Source: Gammaproteobacteria bacterium
Lineage (GTDB): Bacteria > Pseudomonadota > Gammaproteobacteria > GCA-001735895
DNA length: 64,000 bases
Assembly: GCA_018669845.1 (NCBI GenBank)
Contig: JABHSO010000212.1
Location: 62,001 to 126,000, forward strand
Reading direction: 5' to 3'
The notes beneath the pieces were generated by a model, which had not been told where the DNA came from, made no database searches, and was given only the letters and a program-made list of their open reading frames with translations. Shown here piece by piece: positions 9,226 to 18,500 of the stretch; the stretch's first letter is position 1, and each line of letters starts with the position of its first letter. The translations under genes were made by a program, and so were the position numbers.

Positions 9226-9894
9226 GTGAATATTAAAGCAATTCTTTTTGATCATGATGGAACACTGGTTGATTCTGAAACGATACATTATGAGATGTGG
9301 AAAATAATATTGGAGTCATATGGAATAACTTTAACGCTAGAAGACTATATTCAGAACTATGCGGGTTTTCCCACTATTTCTAACGCAGAGACCATGACAA
9401 ACAGATATTCTGCTTTATCCGTTACTGCGTCGGTCTTGATTGATGCAAAAAACTCTGCCACAAAGTTATTTTTATCCACGCAAGCATTTCCACTGATGAA
9501 GGGGGCTCGTGAATCAATAAATTATTTTAAAGAGCAGGGCCTCAAAGTTTCAGTTGTCACTGGGGCTAGTGGTGAAGGTGTTAAAAACACGATTAATTCG
9601 TATGACCTTAAAAGTTCTATCTCTACGGTTGTTTCAGGTGATGATGTCAGGAAAAGCAAACCAGCGCCAGATTGCTATTTACTTGCAACACAGAGATTGG
9701 GATTGCATGCATCTGAATGCATCGCCATTGAAGATTCTGAAAATGGCGTTGCTGCAGCTGTCGCGGCTAATGTTACCTGTGTTGCAGTTTCTGGTTCAAT
9801 GTTAAAACATCATGATTTTAGTAAAGCGGTTAAAGTTTTCACCAATCTTGATGAGGCAAGACACTGGATTGTAGAAAGTTACGAATTCATTTGA
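9226..9894 (+). CDS. HAD-superfamily hydrolase, beta-phosphoglucomutase/phosphatase-like
   Basis: 222 residues starting at GTG with AAGGAA upstream. Motif I is FDHDGTLVDSE (Asp9 and Asp11), motif II is VVTGAS, the motif III lysine is in KSKPAPD and motif IV is AIEDSENGV. The cap inserted after motif I is alpha-helical (subclass I), as in YqaB, YcjU and sugar-phosphate phosphatases. The position after polB in a run of phosphate-handling enzymes suggests metabolite phosphatase activity. Substrate unknown. Confidence 0.88.
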   Translation: MNIKAILFDHDGTLVDSETIHYEMWKIILESYGITLTLEDYIQNYAGFPTISNAETMTNRYSALSVTASVLIDAKNSATKLFLSTQAFPLMKGARESINYFKEQGLKVSVVTGASGEGVKNTINSYDLKSSISTVVSGDDVRKSKPAPDCYLLATQRLGLHASECIAIEDSENGVAAAVAANVTCVAVSGSMLKHHDFSKAVKVFTNLDEARHWIVESYEFI

Positions 9895-10026
9895 TAGCTT
9901 CAGTAACTTCACGGCTTACATCAGGAGCTTGTAACTTTATTAATCTCAGTTCTCTAATTAAACAATACTCTTTAGAAGCAGTGCTTTATCTGTTATCCAC
10001 TATCTAGAAATGTAGTCAAGTATGAT

Positions 10027-10050
10027 GTAGGGTGCCGCCGTGCGCACCAT
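10027..10050. repeat. Half copy of the REP-like repeat
   Basis: GTAGGGTGC followed by CGCCGTGCGCACCAT repeats the left arm of the 2007-2073 element, without the distal arm. It lies between the HAD gene and the oppositely directed regulator gene. Confidence 0.5.
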
Positions 10051-10059
10051 TTGCGCATA

Positions 10060-10662
10060 TCATTCATGACTCTGCAGTGTTTTCGCAAGATCAAGCAGCA
10101 AGGTTTTTGATTCAGACTTCATATTTGAAAAAATCATCATGATCTCTCTTAAATCATCCGGAAAAAAATTACTTAAACCATCGTTCTCTATATGTTGTTC
10201 GTCCATCCAGCTCTTTCTTTTTTCCAGAGAGAGTTCAATGTTTTGAGAAAAGTTGTCTGTAATTTCAAGAAAAGGATTATTTATAAATTTATACAGTTCC
10301 TTACGTGGTAAATTAATACGTATACAAAATTTAACCAGTTCATCCTCTGTCAGACTTTCACAGACCTGGGATAGATTTTGATGTCTAATGGCTTGTTTAT
10401 CCCTCTCGGATGAGCGAATACTACCTATGCCAAAACTGATCCAGCAGGGATTGGTCTCGGTCAGTTTTGCTATCTGTTTTATATCTAATGGATTGGGTAA
10501 AGAGGTTCCATTCTCGTAATTTCCAAGCCTGCTTTCGCTCCAGTCATCAATATCTGTTGTCAGGGACGTCAGGGTATTAAAGCCAGCCATTTTACGTGCC
10601 TGTCTGATACGCTTACCGACAATTTTTTTATACTCGACTAAATTTACAGTATTTTTTTTCAT
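10060..10662 (-). CDS. XRE-type helix-turn-helix regulator
   Basis: 200 residues. The N-terminal region (about 15-75) reads as a lambda-repressor-like HTH: KRIRQARKMAGF, then SRLGNYENGTSLPNPLDIKQIAKLTETNP, where the recognition helix normally recruits DNA. The remaining 120 residues are helical and lack a recognisable LexA-type protease or sensor domain. It stands alone, divergent from the small genes to its right, and could regulate them. The protein resembles short regulators seen in intracellular or aquatic gammaproteobacteria rather than a phage CI with peptidase domain. Confidence 0.82.
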   Translation of the reverse strand: MKKNTVNLVEYKKIVGKRIRQARKMAGFNTLTSLTTDIDDWSESRLGNYENGTSLPNPLDIKQIAKLTETNPCWISFGIGSIRSSERDKQAIRHQNLSQVCESLTEDELVKFCIRINLPRKELYKFINNPFLEITDNFSQNIELSLEKRKSWMDEQHIENDGLSNFFPDDLREIMMIFSNMKSESKTLLLDLAKTLQSHE

Positions 10663-10799
10663 GTTTAAGTTATTGAGATTTAACAGTAATTTTAGTTATT
10701 TTATCACGACAACAAGAATCTTGTAAAATAAACTTGATAACTTGTAAATACTATTTATACTGCATGTCAGTCTTAATACTTTTGGAGCACGCTATTTCA

Positions 10800-10946
10800 A
10801 TGAACTTAATTACTCAACATACTCTGATTTCAAAGCAGGCCTTTGCGGTAGCTGTTGGATCGATATGGCCAGTAGTTATTTGTCATGCTCATCTCTACTC
10901 AAATTATGAAACCGTCATGCTGTCCAATCAGGATTTCGGTATGTAG
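10800..10946 (+). CDS. Doubtful small ORF upstream of a strong terminator
   Basis: 48 codons from an ATG at 10800 with GGAG eleven bases upstream, ending 55 bases before a strong terminator. The sequence has no recognisable family or clear membrane helix. It is listed because something is transcribed toward that terminator. The transcript may equally be a non-coding RNA. The rest of 10663-11001 holds nothing else I can name. Confidence 0.2.
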   Translation: MNLITQHTLISKQAFAVAVGSIWPVVICHAHLYSNYETVMLSNQDFGM

Positions 10947-11001
10947 GTAGCTCTTCAGAATAGTTCGGAGGGCTGCTTAAAAAGCACCTTCGAAGATAAA
11001 A

Positions 11002-11040
11002 AACCCAGGGTGCTTTGAAAAGCACTCTGGGTTTTTTTTT
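11002..11040 (+). terminator. Strong Rho-independent terminator
   Basis: Stem AACCCAGGGTGCTT (11002-11015) pairs with AAGCACTCTGGGTT (11019-11032) with one G-T wobble, followed by an unbroken run of T to 11040. No convincing gene ends just before it. Confidence 0.9.
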
Positions 11041-11121
11041 GCCTCACTGTAAAGGCGAAGTAAAAGGGACAAAGCTATAGATTAGCGATGGAAGTTAATA
11101 TTAAAAAGAGGAGGAAATATA

Positions 11122-11370
11122 ATGATTGATCATCAATTTTTTTTACAATGTAATATTCGAGGAAGACCTTCTCCAACGGATGACCTGGGAGGGTTTATGA
11201 ACCATTTTGTACAATTTGAAAGAGCTGTAAAGAGTATGAAGCTTCCCGGAAACAGGAAGAAAGCTAACTCACCTAATGCACTCTGGTTTATTCGTAAGGG
11301 TTTCTTGAAGAATAGAGAAGATCCAAAAATTGTTGATGCATTATTTCATGCTCAAAAAATTGTGGATTAA
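11122..11370 (+). CDS. Small hypothetical protein (82 aa)
   Basis: The ribosome site AGAGGAGG nine bases before the ATG is among the best in the window, which argues for real expression. The protein is basic (pI high, many K/R) with no signal peptide, no cysteine pair and no family that I recognise. The start of the reading frame is unambiguous. It is followed by a long nested inverted repeat and then a GNAT gene. Confidence 0.6.
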   Translation: MIDHQFFLQCNIRGRPSPTDDLGGFMNHFVQFERAVKSMKLPGNRKKANSPNALWFIRKGFLKNREDPKIVDALFHAQKIVD

Positions 11371-11378
11371 GAAAAGAA

Positions 11379-11472
11379 GGGGGCGGAGTCGATCAAAATG
11401 ATGTTATTGTTCTAACGGAGAAACAATAAGTTAGTTCACATAAATATAATATCGCTACCGACTCCGAACCCC
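11379..11472. other. Nested inverted repeat (94 bp), structured DNA/RNA of unknown role
   Basis: Outer arms GGGGGCGGAGTCG (11379-11391) and CGACTCCGAACCCC (11459-11472) enclose an inner hairpin TTATTGTT (11404-11411)/AACAATAA (11422-11429). No T run follows, so it is not a simple terminator. It lies between an 82-residue gene and the AaaT-like gene and would form part of the latter's leader. Confidence 0.55.
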
Positions 11473-11505
11473 GGTGTTATAACAAAAGAATCATAGGGTA
11501 AGGAA

Positions 11506-11997
11506 ATGGAAATAAAAATTCGACATGCTGAGAAAAAAGACATAGCGTCCATAAAAGCAATTTATGAACAGCCTCATGCCATTAAGGGGACTCTGCAACT
11601 GTCATATCTATCAGTAGCGCAGTGGGAGTCTCGCTTTGAAAAATGGGGCGATAACATGCAGAACTTGATAGCGGTAGTCGATGAAAAGGTAGTGGGACAA
11701 CTTGGCTTACATTTCTTTATTGGTCATAGGAGAAAACATGTTGCCTCATTTGGTATGGCGGTATGCTCATCAGTTTTAGCTCAGGGAGTGGGTAAGGCCA
11801 TGTTAAATGCTGCAATAGATACCTGCAATAACTGGCTTAATATTTCCAGAATTGAATTACAGGTATTTGTAGATAATGAAGCTGCTATAGCTTTATACAA
11901 AAGTTGCGGCTTTGAAATTGAAGGTACCAACAAAAAATTTGCATTTAAAGCAGGGGGATTTGTTGATGCCTACTCAATGGCAAGGTTGCGTTGTTAA
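11506..11997 (+). CDS. aaaT: GNAT acetyltransferase, AaaT (YhhY)-like L-amino acid N-acetyltransferase
   Basis: 163 residues. The acetyl-CoA loop is QGVGKAML (about residues 101-108) and the C-terminal motif IELQVFVDNEAAIALYKSCGFEIEGTNKK runs across beta-5/alpha-4, split here only for description; it ends FVDAYSMAR. This series closely follows E. coli YhhY/AaaT, which acetylates free L-Phe and L-Met. The ATG is preceded by AAGGAA. The next gene is also a GNAT and starts 15 bases later, so they are probably one transcript. Confidence 0.8.
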   Translation: MEIKIRHAEKKDIASIKAIYEQPHAIKGTLQLSYLSVAQWESRFEKWGDNMQNLIAVVDEKVVGQLGLHFFIGHRRKHVASFGMAVCSSVLAQGVGKAMLNAAIDTCNNWLNISRIELQVFVDNEAAIALYKSCGFEIEGTNKKFAFKAGGFVDAYSMARLRC

Positions 11998-12011
11998 GTT
12001 GTATAAATTAA

Positions 12012-12503
12012 TTGAGGAGAAGTGAATATATTGATATTCGAACTGCCATCGAAAGTGATTTGGATGCCATTTGTATTTTGTCGGATCAGACCAATGCATT
12101 TCATCACGACAATTCACCGAATGTTTTTTCATTGCCAGCAAATTCAGATAGAGACAGAATATTTTGGATTGAAATACTGGAAGATGAGAGTTCGGTATTT
12201 TTTGTGATTGAAGATGTTGATAAAGTTCAGGGGTTCATTACAGCTAAAATCATTGAAAATACGGTCATCCCTTTTTTGGTTCGGAAAAGGGTGTGCCGCA
12301 TAGGAACTATTGTTGTTGCTGATACCTGTCAGCGAAAAGGAATGGGTAAAGCATTGATGCAAAAAATTGAGCAATGGGCACAAGCTGAAAAAGTTGATGA
12401 TATTCGACTTGAAGTAATGGAGTTCAACAAAAATGCCCAGAAATTTTATGAACTACTGGGATTTAGGGTGCATTCACAGAACCTTTCTAAAACAATAGTG
12501 TAA
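12012..12503 (+). CDS. GNAT-family N-acetyltransferase with an irregular start
   Basis: A GNAT fold with CoA-binding QRKGMGKALM and the C-terminal NKNAQKFYELLGFR element. Acceptor unknown. The start is odd. The only TTG (12012) has no ribosome site. AGGAGA at 12015-12020 instead points to an ATT codon at 12030 (IDIRTAIESD follows) or to a GTG at 12022 that is out of frame. Removing two bases from the ATATATT run would bring that GTG into frame. Either it uses a rare ATT start or a small indel has damaged the start. It is probably co-transcribed with the upstream aaaT-like gene. Confidence 0.75.
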   Translation: MRRSEYIDIRTAIESDLDAICILSDQTNAFHHDNSPNVFSLPANSDRDRIFWIEILEDESSVFFVIEDVDKVQGFITAKIIENTVIPFLVRKRVCRIGTIVVADTCQRKGMGKALMQKIEQWAQAEKVDDIRLEVMEFNKNAQKFYELLGFRVHSQNLSKTIV

Positions 12504-12547
12504 GCAAGCTTCTTTAATGGGACAGTTATAATTGTAAGGTAAATATT

Positions 12548-13435
12548 ATGGATTTTGAAAATTTTCTAAATAGGGCATGGAATGATCATGCCGAAAATAC
12601 CAGTCGTGTTGCTGGGGAGCTTTACAAAGGGGTGGAGTTAATAATAAAGGAGGATCAGATTGCTCAAATGAGCCAGATTGTCACCCATGTATTTGGTGAG
12701 CATCTTGGTAACTGGAAAGAGGGAATAGATTTGCTTGGTAAGATCAGGGCTATACCAGTTTGTTCATCAATTGGTAAAGCTGCTATAAAGAGGGCAATTG
12801 CGGTACTAAAAATGGCTTCTGGCGAAAATGTAAATGTTGATGATTTTACACGATCAGAACAGATAAGAATTTATGCATTAACAGCCTCTGTTTTATGTGG
12901 TCAAAACAAAATTGATACTGCAAAAAAGTATATGCAGATGGCAATTGAACAGGCTGAGATAGAAATTCTTGATAATGACCCTGTAAACAGAGTTCTTGCA
13001 ATAACAGGGAATAACCTGGCCTGTAGTTTTGAAGAAAAAAAGAGTCGCACGACAGAAGAGACTGAAATGATGATTCTCGCAGCAAAAACTGCCAGGAAGT
13101 ACTGGGCGATTGCAGGTACCTGGTTAGAAGTTGAGAGAGCAGAGTATCGCCTTGCCATGACCTTTATAAAGGCAAATGAATTAATTCAGGCTTTGGAACA
13201 TGCTCAGGCGTGTATTGAAATTTGTGAAAATAATAATGCTGAACCTATTGAGTATTTCTATGGTTATGAAGTATTAGCCCTTGTAGAAAAATATAGTAGT
13301 AATGAGTCGGGGTTTAATAAGGCTCTGGGTAAAGTGCTCAGTTATTTTGAAAAACTGAGTGATGATGATAAACCCTGGTGTGAACCTGATCTACAAAAGC
13401 TTGAAAGTTTAAAATTTAAGAATTATGTACAGTAA
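12548..13435 (+). CDS. Hypothetical helical (TPR-like) protein
   Basis: 295 residues, no signal peptide, almost wholly alpha-helical by composition. Repeating A-x3-A/L-x6-A patterns around residues 100-230 (IRIYALTASVLCG, AKKYMQMAIEQAE, EHAQACIEICENN) resemble TPR-like helix pairs, so a protein-binding scaffold is plausible. I recognise no family. It follows the GNAT gene after 44 bases with AAGGTAAAT upstream of the ATG. Confidence 0.55.
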   Translation: MDFENFLNRAWNDHAENTSRVAGELYKGVELIIKEDQIAQMSQIVTHVFGEHLGNWKEGIDLLGKIRAIPVCSSIGKAAIKRAIAVLKMASGENVNVDDFTRSEQIRIYALTASVLCGQNKIDTAKKYMQMAIEQAEIEILDNDPVNRVLAITGNNLACSFEEKKSRTTEETEMMILAAKTARKYWAIAGTWLEVERAEYRLAMTFIKANELIQALEHAQACIEICENNNAEPIEYFYGYEVLALVEKYSSNESGFNKALGKVLSYFEKLSDDDKPWCEPDLQKLESLKFKNYVQ

Positions 13436-13482
13436 ATAGTATTTTATATTGATACTTTAATCTGTGATTGAAAATTACCCGG

Positions 13483-13644
13483 TGGTTTAATGCAAGGTTT
13501 GTAAAGACCGGTTTCGAGGATTTCACCGTGCATGGGTTTATAGTAGAGGTTGTAAAGTTGCCCGGGAAAGAACCATCAATCGATATGAAAAAGAACTGGG
13601 TCAGGAATGCAGATGTAGAAGTTTCCTACAATTCTCCTACATGA
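13483..13644 (+). pseudogene. Possible remnant of a phage-type integrase
   Basis: A 53-codon open stretch without a start begins FNARFVKTGFEDFTVHG, which resembles the segment just before box II of phage integrases (usually ...AGIEDFxxHDLRHT). The HxxR box itself is missing, and the rest does not match the family, suggesting a deletion. It lies 35 bases before a tRNA-Met fragment, the usual neighbour of such genes. The assignment rests on a short match and is tentative. Confidence 0.3.
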
Positions 13645-13678
13645 AAGTAGTAGAGAAGAGTCTAAGACATTGAAAAAA

Positions 13679-13722
13679 TGGTGGCTACACCGGGATTTGA
13701 ACCTGGGACATCATTATGAGTG
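13679..13722 (-). other. 3' fragment of tRNA-Met(CAT); candidate integration (att) scar
   Basis: On the minus strand the segment reads from CACTCATAATGATG (anticodon loop CTCATAA) through GGTTCAAATCCCGG (T-arm) to GTAGCCACCA. It matches the 3' half of an elongator tRNA-Met, but the variable loop is shortened, the T-stem has one mismatch and the 5' half is absent. Such 3' halves are left when an element integrates into a tRNA gene. The recombinase genes begin 158 bases to the right. Confidence 0.75.
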
Positions 13723-13869
13723 CAAAATTATAAAGTGTTTTCATTGTTATAAAAATGCGATAAATAGTTATTAACTTTACTTAAATATAGTAACTGTTTG
13801 AAATACAAGTAGTTTTAAGTAATCGCTATAATACATTTAATGCAAGTCTATTCTGGCACATAACGATTA

Positions 13870-13896
13870 CCACTTTCATTTGTATGATGAAAGTGG
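13870..13896 (+). promoter_or_regulatory. Hairpin over the first codon of the recombinase operon
   Basis: CCACTTTCAT (13870-13879) and ATGAAAGTGG (13887-13896) form a perfect 10-bp stem with a 7-base loop that contains the TTG start at 13880. It could hide the start from ribosomes or be a binding site for the recombinase. No Shine-Dalgarno is visible. Confidence 0.45.
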
Positions 13897-15511
13897 CACG
13901 ATAGATATTTGCGATTATGACCTGTCCACTCTTTTTACGATGTCTCTAAAAAAGAATAATATCAGCAATTTAGATCTCGAAACTACTTTCACTCGAATCC
14001 AAGCTTTGTTTGGAGTGGACAAAAAATATCTAGCCATTCGCAACCTAATTCAAAGCCTTCAGAAACTAGTTCTAGCAGGAGCTGGAACTGATTTGCTACG
14101 CTCTGATAACGGGTTTGAGTTTAGTGACGACCTTGAAGCTCTAGATGCTGAACTCGCTGAAAAAAGTCTTCATCTATCAAGTGCGGCAGGAGTGCTTCAG
14201 AATCCAGCCAAAGGACAGTTATCAGTTAGCCCGGTCGCGTCCGCTATTTTGCAGAATGTCCACGAAGATATCTTTGAGCAGTACGCTGGAATCTGCATTT
14301 TATTAGTTCATCATCTTGCTTGCGACTCTTTAAGTAAAGAGACCCTGAACCGCCTTGCAGACAAAGTTAGAATTTCTGCTCGTCGATACGAGGGTGAGGT
14401 TATCTACAAATTACTACCAAAGTCAGGAAAAGATCCTTCTGCCTTCGTCAGTAATTTCCGCACGATTAATTTAAACCTGAAAGAGCAGTACAAACAGGAT
14501 CAGGAGTATACTGAACTGATAGATGCTCTTCTGCTACTTGCAAATGTCAAAATAAGAAAAAAACGACAACCGGTTAATCCGGTATCAAATATTGAAAATC
14601 TTACTCAGGGATACTCGCCAAATTTTCTATCAAATACTGGCGAGGTATCGCCATTATTTCTCGGTGTAGTAACTCAAGAGTTCGAGGATTCTTCCGATGA
14701 TTATGGCGACTCTTTTAAAGAAGCTCCTTCCTCACAACTCATTTATCAAGAGGACTTTAATCTTGATCGTCTCGATTTACCAGATCTGGCTTTTGAGGAG
14801 ATTGCTCGACAAGCCGGTTATTGGGTTGATAAAAATAGTCAGCTTTCCTGTTTTAATCGGTCAGTTTTGAATCCAATTGAAAGAAACCGCTTAGTGAATA
14901 AATTGTTGTATTCTCTAGAGTGTGACATATTTGAGGAAAGCGTATTTTCAGTTTTGATTGCAATAAGCTTTGCTACGGGGCTTGAAGTTCTCGCTGTTTG
15001 TCGGGCGGCTCTTGGTAATGATCACCCGGGTTCCGTTTTTACATATGATGGATGCTATATCCGAAATGTATGGAACGCTTCAGAGGCGGATAAGCGGAAT
15101 AACAAGCGAACTCAGCTTAAGAAGAATACAGACCTGCTGTCCCATATAGATTTACAAATGCCAGGGCCTATCAGGGTTTGGTTTGCAAAGTATAGGGATC
15201 GTTTGAGGTTTTACTCAAACTTGGGGTCGGTAATAGGGTTGCAAGAAGAGCTCATTATTGATGGCCTCAAATCCAGAGTAAAGTCGTTTCGGGAGCAAGG
15301 TAGGTATCATATTACACTTCCCAGAATCGAAGCTGCTCTACCGACAGGACTCACAATTAGATATAGAAACCCAGTAATTACCACTTTGTTGGCGGGAAGT
15401 ATTGACCAGCCGCCGCCAGTACTAATGTATTACCACAGTGTCAGTGACGATGACCTACGGGATGCATATGAGACAGTCTCCAATTCTCTGTTTTCTGTAG
15501 AATTGCTGTGA
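13880..15511 (+). CDS. Large recombinase-associated protein, degenerate tyrosine-recombinase-like
   Basis: 543 residues from TTG (the next in-frame ATG is at 13940). The C-terminal third has the cadence of a tyrosine recombinase catalytic domain: VLIAISFATGLEVLAVCRAA in place of the box I arginine helix, then ITLPRIEAALPTGLTIRYRN and PPPVLMYYHSV. The catalytic residues are not present in their usual positions, so it is probably inactive and structural. It ends in a 4-base overlap (GTGA) with the next gene, so the two proteins are made together. The N-terminal half matches nothing I know. Function inferred from the partner. Confidence 0.6.
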   Translation: MYDESGTIDICDYDLSTLFTMSLKKNNISNLDLETTFTRIQALFGVDKKYLAIRNLIQSLQKLVLAGAGTDLLRSDNGFEFSDDLEALDAELAEKSLHLSSAAGVLQNPAKGQLSVSPVASAILQNVHEDIFEQYAGICILLVHHLACDSLSKETLNRLADKVRISARRYEGEVIYKLLPKSGKDPSAFVSNFRTINLNLKEQYKQDQEYTELIDALLLLANVKIRKKRQPVNPVSNIENLTQGYSPNFLSNTGEVSPLFLGVVTQEFEDSSDDYGDSFKEAPSSQLIYQEDFNLDRLDLPDLAFEEIARQAGYWVDKNSQLSCFNRSVLNPIERNRLVNKLLYSLECDIFEESVFSVLIAISFATGLEVLAVCRAALGNDHPGSVFTYDGCYIRNVWNASEADKRNNKRTQLKKNTDLLSHIDLQMPGPIRVWFAKYRDRLRFYSNLGSVIGLQEELIIDGLKSRVKSFREQGRYHITLPRIEAALPTGLTIRYRNPVITTLLAGSIDQPPPVLMYYHSVSDDDLRDAYETVSNSLFSVELL

Positions 15512-18500
15512 TACTTCATAACAAACGTTACATAGATCAGGTTGAGCTATTAAGGTTCGTTAAAAAAATTCGACGCATAACAAAATATGCATTACGGCAA
15601 TGGGATAAGAACCCGGTGTCTGCACACAACGCATTGACACAATATTCGTTGGCTATGTTGTATTTTTCCACTGCTCATAGACCAGTTGTTGACCCATTTT
15701 GTTATCGCCAAGACATTCATATCGATCGAAATCGTTGCATTGTCAGTGACAAAGTTGTTTCTTCCCGCCACGAATATCGAATTGCACCTCTATGCGAAAC
15801 GGCTGCTGCTCAGTTGAAGTTCTATATAATGCATCTTAAGCAGTTAAAGCTACGTTTAGAGTCTTTAAAAAATGACAACGCTAAAGCACTGTCCTATTCT
15901 ATAGGGCGCATGATCGATAATAAGGAAAATCATGATATCCCGATGTTCTTTCTATTGGACGAACTTGGTGCTCCTGTCCGATCAATCATTCCAGGCGAAC
16001 AGCAAAGTTTCTGGAACCAGTTGGCCGATATCCCATTGAACTACGGCCGGAGTTTTCTGGCAACCGAATTATTTAAAAAGGGTATTGCACCTGACATGGT
16101 CGAGGCATTGCTCAATCACACCGACGGAGTGCGCCATTTTTTCGGGCCACGATCGATACGCTCACCCATGGGATTTGTCACTGAACTGCAAGCTCCTATA
16201 GATGAGCTTATCTTAAGCATTGGTTTTGAACCTATCGGCCCCATACGTCATGTCAACGGTTATCGAAAAAGAGGAAGAAAGCAGGGAGAAAGAAAACAAT
16301 TGGACAATGTCAGGTTGATGAAAAATGAGAATCTGGGGTCGGTTCATCGACATCTAGAACGTGAAAAACGTCAAGTTGAAATAACAAAGCTAGTTTATGA
16401 GCAAATCAAATTGGCAGAGCTCGAGGGTGTTAAACGGATCACGGAGGAAGCTGTCAGTGAGCTCGAAAATCAGATTCTACTTCAGGCTAAGGAACGAAGA
16501 CTTAGTGAGTCCGCTGTAACATGGCAGCTTTATGCTGTTTTAATGAAGTGGAGAAAATCGGGCGTTTCAATACAGGGGATAGGGCATCGAATCCGGATGC
16601 AGGTGGAGGGATCACCAATCAAGCAGAATAATTTCAAGATGTTAAGGGAATATGATGATTTAGCCGCTGCATTCATCACACATCTTGATAAAAAGAGTAA
16701 AGAGAGTCGAAACAAACCACTCCGGCCTTTACTTTCTGAATTGATACTGTCCGCCGCTCTGTTTGGAGGTCTCGCAAATCAAGAGAATATTATGGGTCTG
16801 CCTGGTCGGCTAAAGAGTGAAATCTATGTCGAGGGAGGGATTCTGTCTCTTGAGTTTGATGACTCGCGGTGGTTCCCTGACAATTTATCCAAGGCATTTA
16901 TCATCGGTCATATTCAGTCAATAAAAAAACACCCTGAGATGGTTGAACCTGATAGAAATGAAATAAAGAAGGGGGTTCAGGGTTTACTGAAGGAGATAGG
17001 ATTCGGAGTACGCCAAAAAAAGGATGTGATATCTTATTTAGAGGGCATGGCCAGGGTATACCTCAATTACTATAGTCCTGGTTTTATACGGTCGGCGGCG
17101 CTAGGGGAGCGTGCAAGCAAGAGTTTACCTGCTTCAGCCTGGGTGCGATTAATTCGTGATGAACGTTTAGATTGCTTGGCACAAGAAGATACGGTTTCAA
17201 GTCACGAGAGTAATGAGCTGGAGAGTGATTGGTTACCTAATCTCCAGAAGACTGTTACAGAAGGATCATTAGGTGTGAAGACTTTTTGCAAAAAAATTAA
17301 GAATTTGATCAATATTGAAATTAAAGGGCTAAATTCTAAAGATGCAAGACGAAGTAAAGGCGCCAAGAAACTGTTAGCTAAATCCATTTTGAATTTCCAA
17401 GAAACAAATAACTCTTTGTCCCTCCTGGAAAGCCTTTTGTGTGCATGGATATGGAAACTTTGCGGACATGGGCCGGTGAAAAAGGAGATTAAGCTAGAAA
17501 CGATTATGGACTATTTTTTTGAAATCGGTGAACCACTACTTTCTATAGCCGATCATAATGATTTTCTGGATTTAAATGATTTCGAATATGAAGAAATTTA
17601 TCTCAGGGTGCTGGATTATGGCTCTTTGCAAAAAGGGCGTTCCCCGATTGGCAGGCTATTCGATTTCCATACTTATCTGATAGATCATTATCTAGTTGAG
17701 AGTCCTGACTGGAGCGTATTATTTGCCGAAGCGGGTTTAAAAGCATCTAAACCGGAGATAGACGCTAACCTGATCACTCATCAGGAATACCTGAAATGCC
17801 TAGAGATTTGTGTCAATGATGAGTCTTTGTTTGAGCAAAAAAGATATCAATATGGGTGCATTTTACTCTTGGGTTATTGGTTTCAACTTCGGTTTGGCGA
17901 AGCAGTCCGCCTTCAGTTTCGTGATATCCAGTTCACAGATGATCTTGAGCAGGTTTGGGTGCAGGTTACAAATAATATATTCCATCGACTGAAGTCAAGT
18001 TCTGGTGTTCGCCAAGTACCTCTTTTGGGTTCTCTTACTGGTTTGGAAAAACAGGTGCTGCATAGAGTGCTGACTAATGCGAAAATGAATTTTGAAGCTG
18101 ATAATCTTGCAGCTTTGTTAACCAGTGACGGAACACGGGATCTAATAGATCGAGGAAAGGCTAGTCGTTACATTAATGAATTATTGAAATTTGTGACAGG
18201 TGATCCGGCAGTTCGATTTCATCATTTCAGGCATGCAGGATTCACACGGTTAATTGTCCTATCCTTTACTAACGCAGAGAAAGATTGGAAATACCTTTTA
18301 TCAAGTATGGAAAATTCAGTGGATGCTGAAAAGAGAGCTGTAATATCTGGCAATTTTGATATTGAACAAAACCCATTGGTTGCCGCCGCAGATATAGCGG
18401 GTCACTCCTCTGAAGCGGTAACGCTATCAAGCTATTTTCATCTTCATGATGTAATGAAAAAGATCTTTCTCAATAAATGGTTGCCAGAATTAAATCGGGA

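Noticed and set aside
11379..11472. Integron attC site
   Set aside because: The small-gene context is suggestive, but neither RYYYAAC nor GTTRRRY core boxes are at the ends of the inverted repeat, and neighbouring genes are not separated by similar elements.
13679..13722. Functional tRNA-Met gene
   Set aside because: The 5' half is absent, the variable loop is shortened and the T-stem has a mismatch.
13856..13871. Sigma-54-like TGGCACATAACGATTA before the recombinase operon
   Set aside because: The -12 GC is missing at the required spacing.
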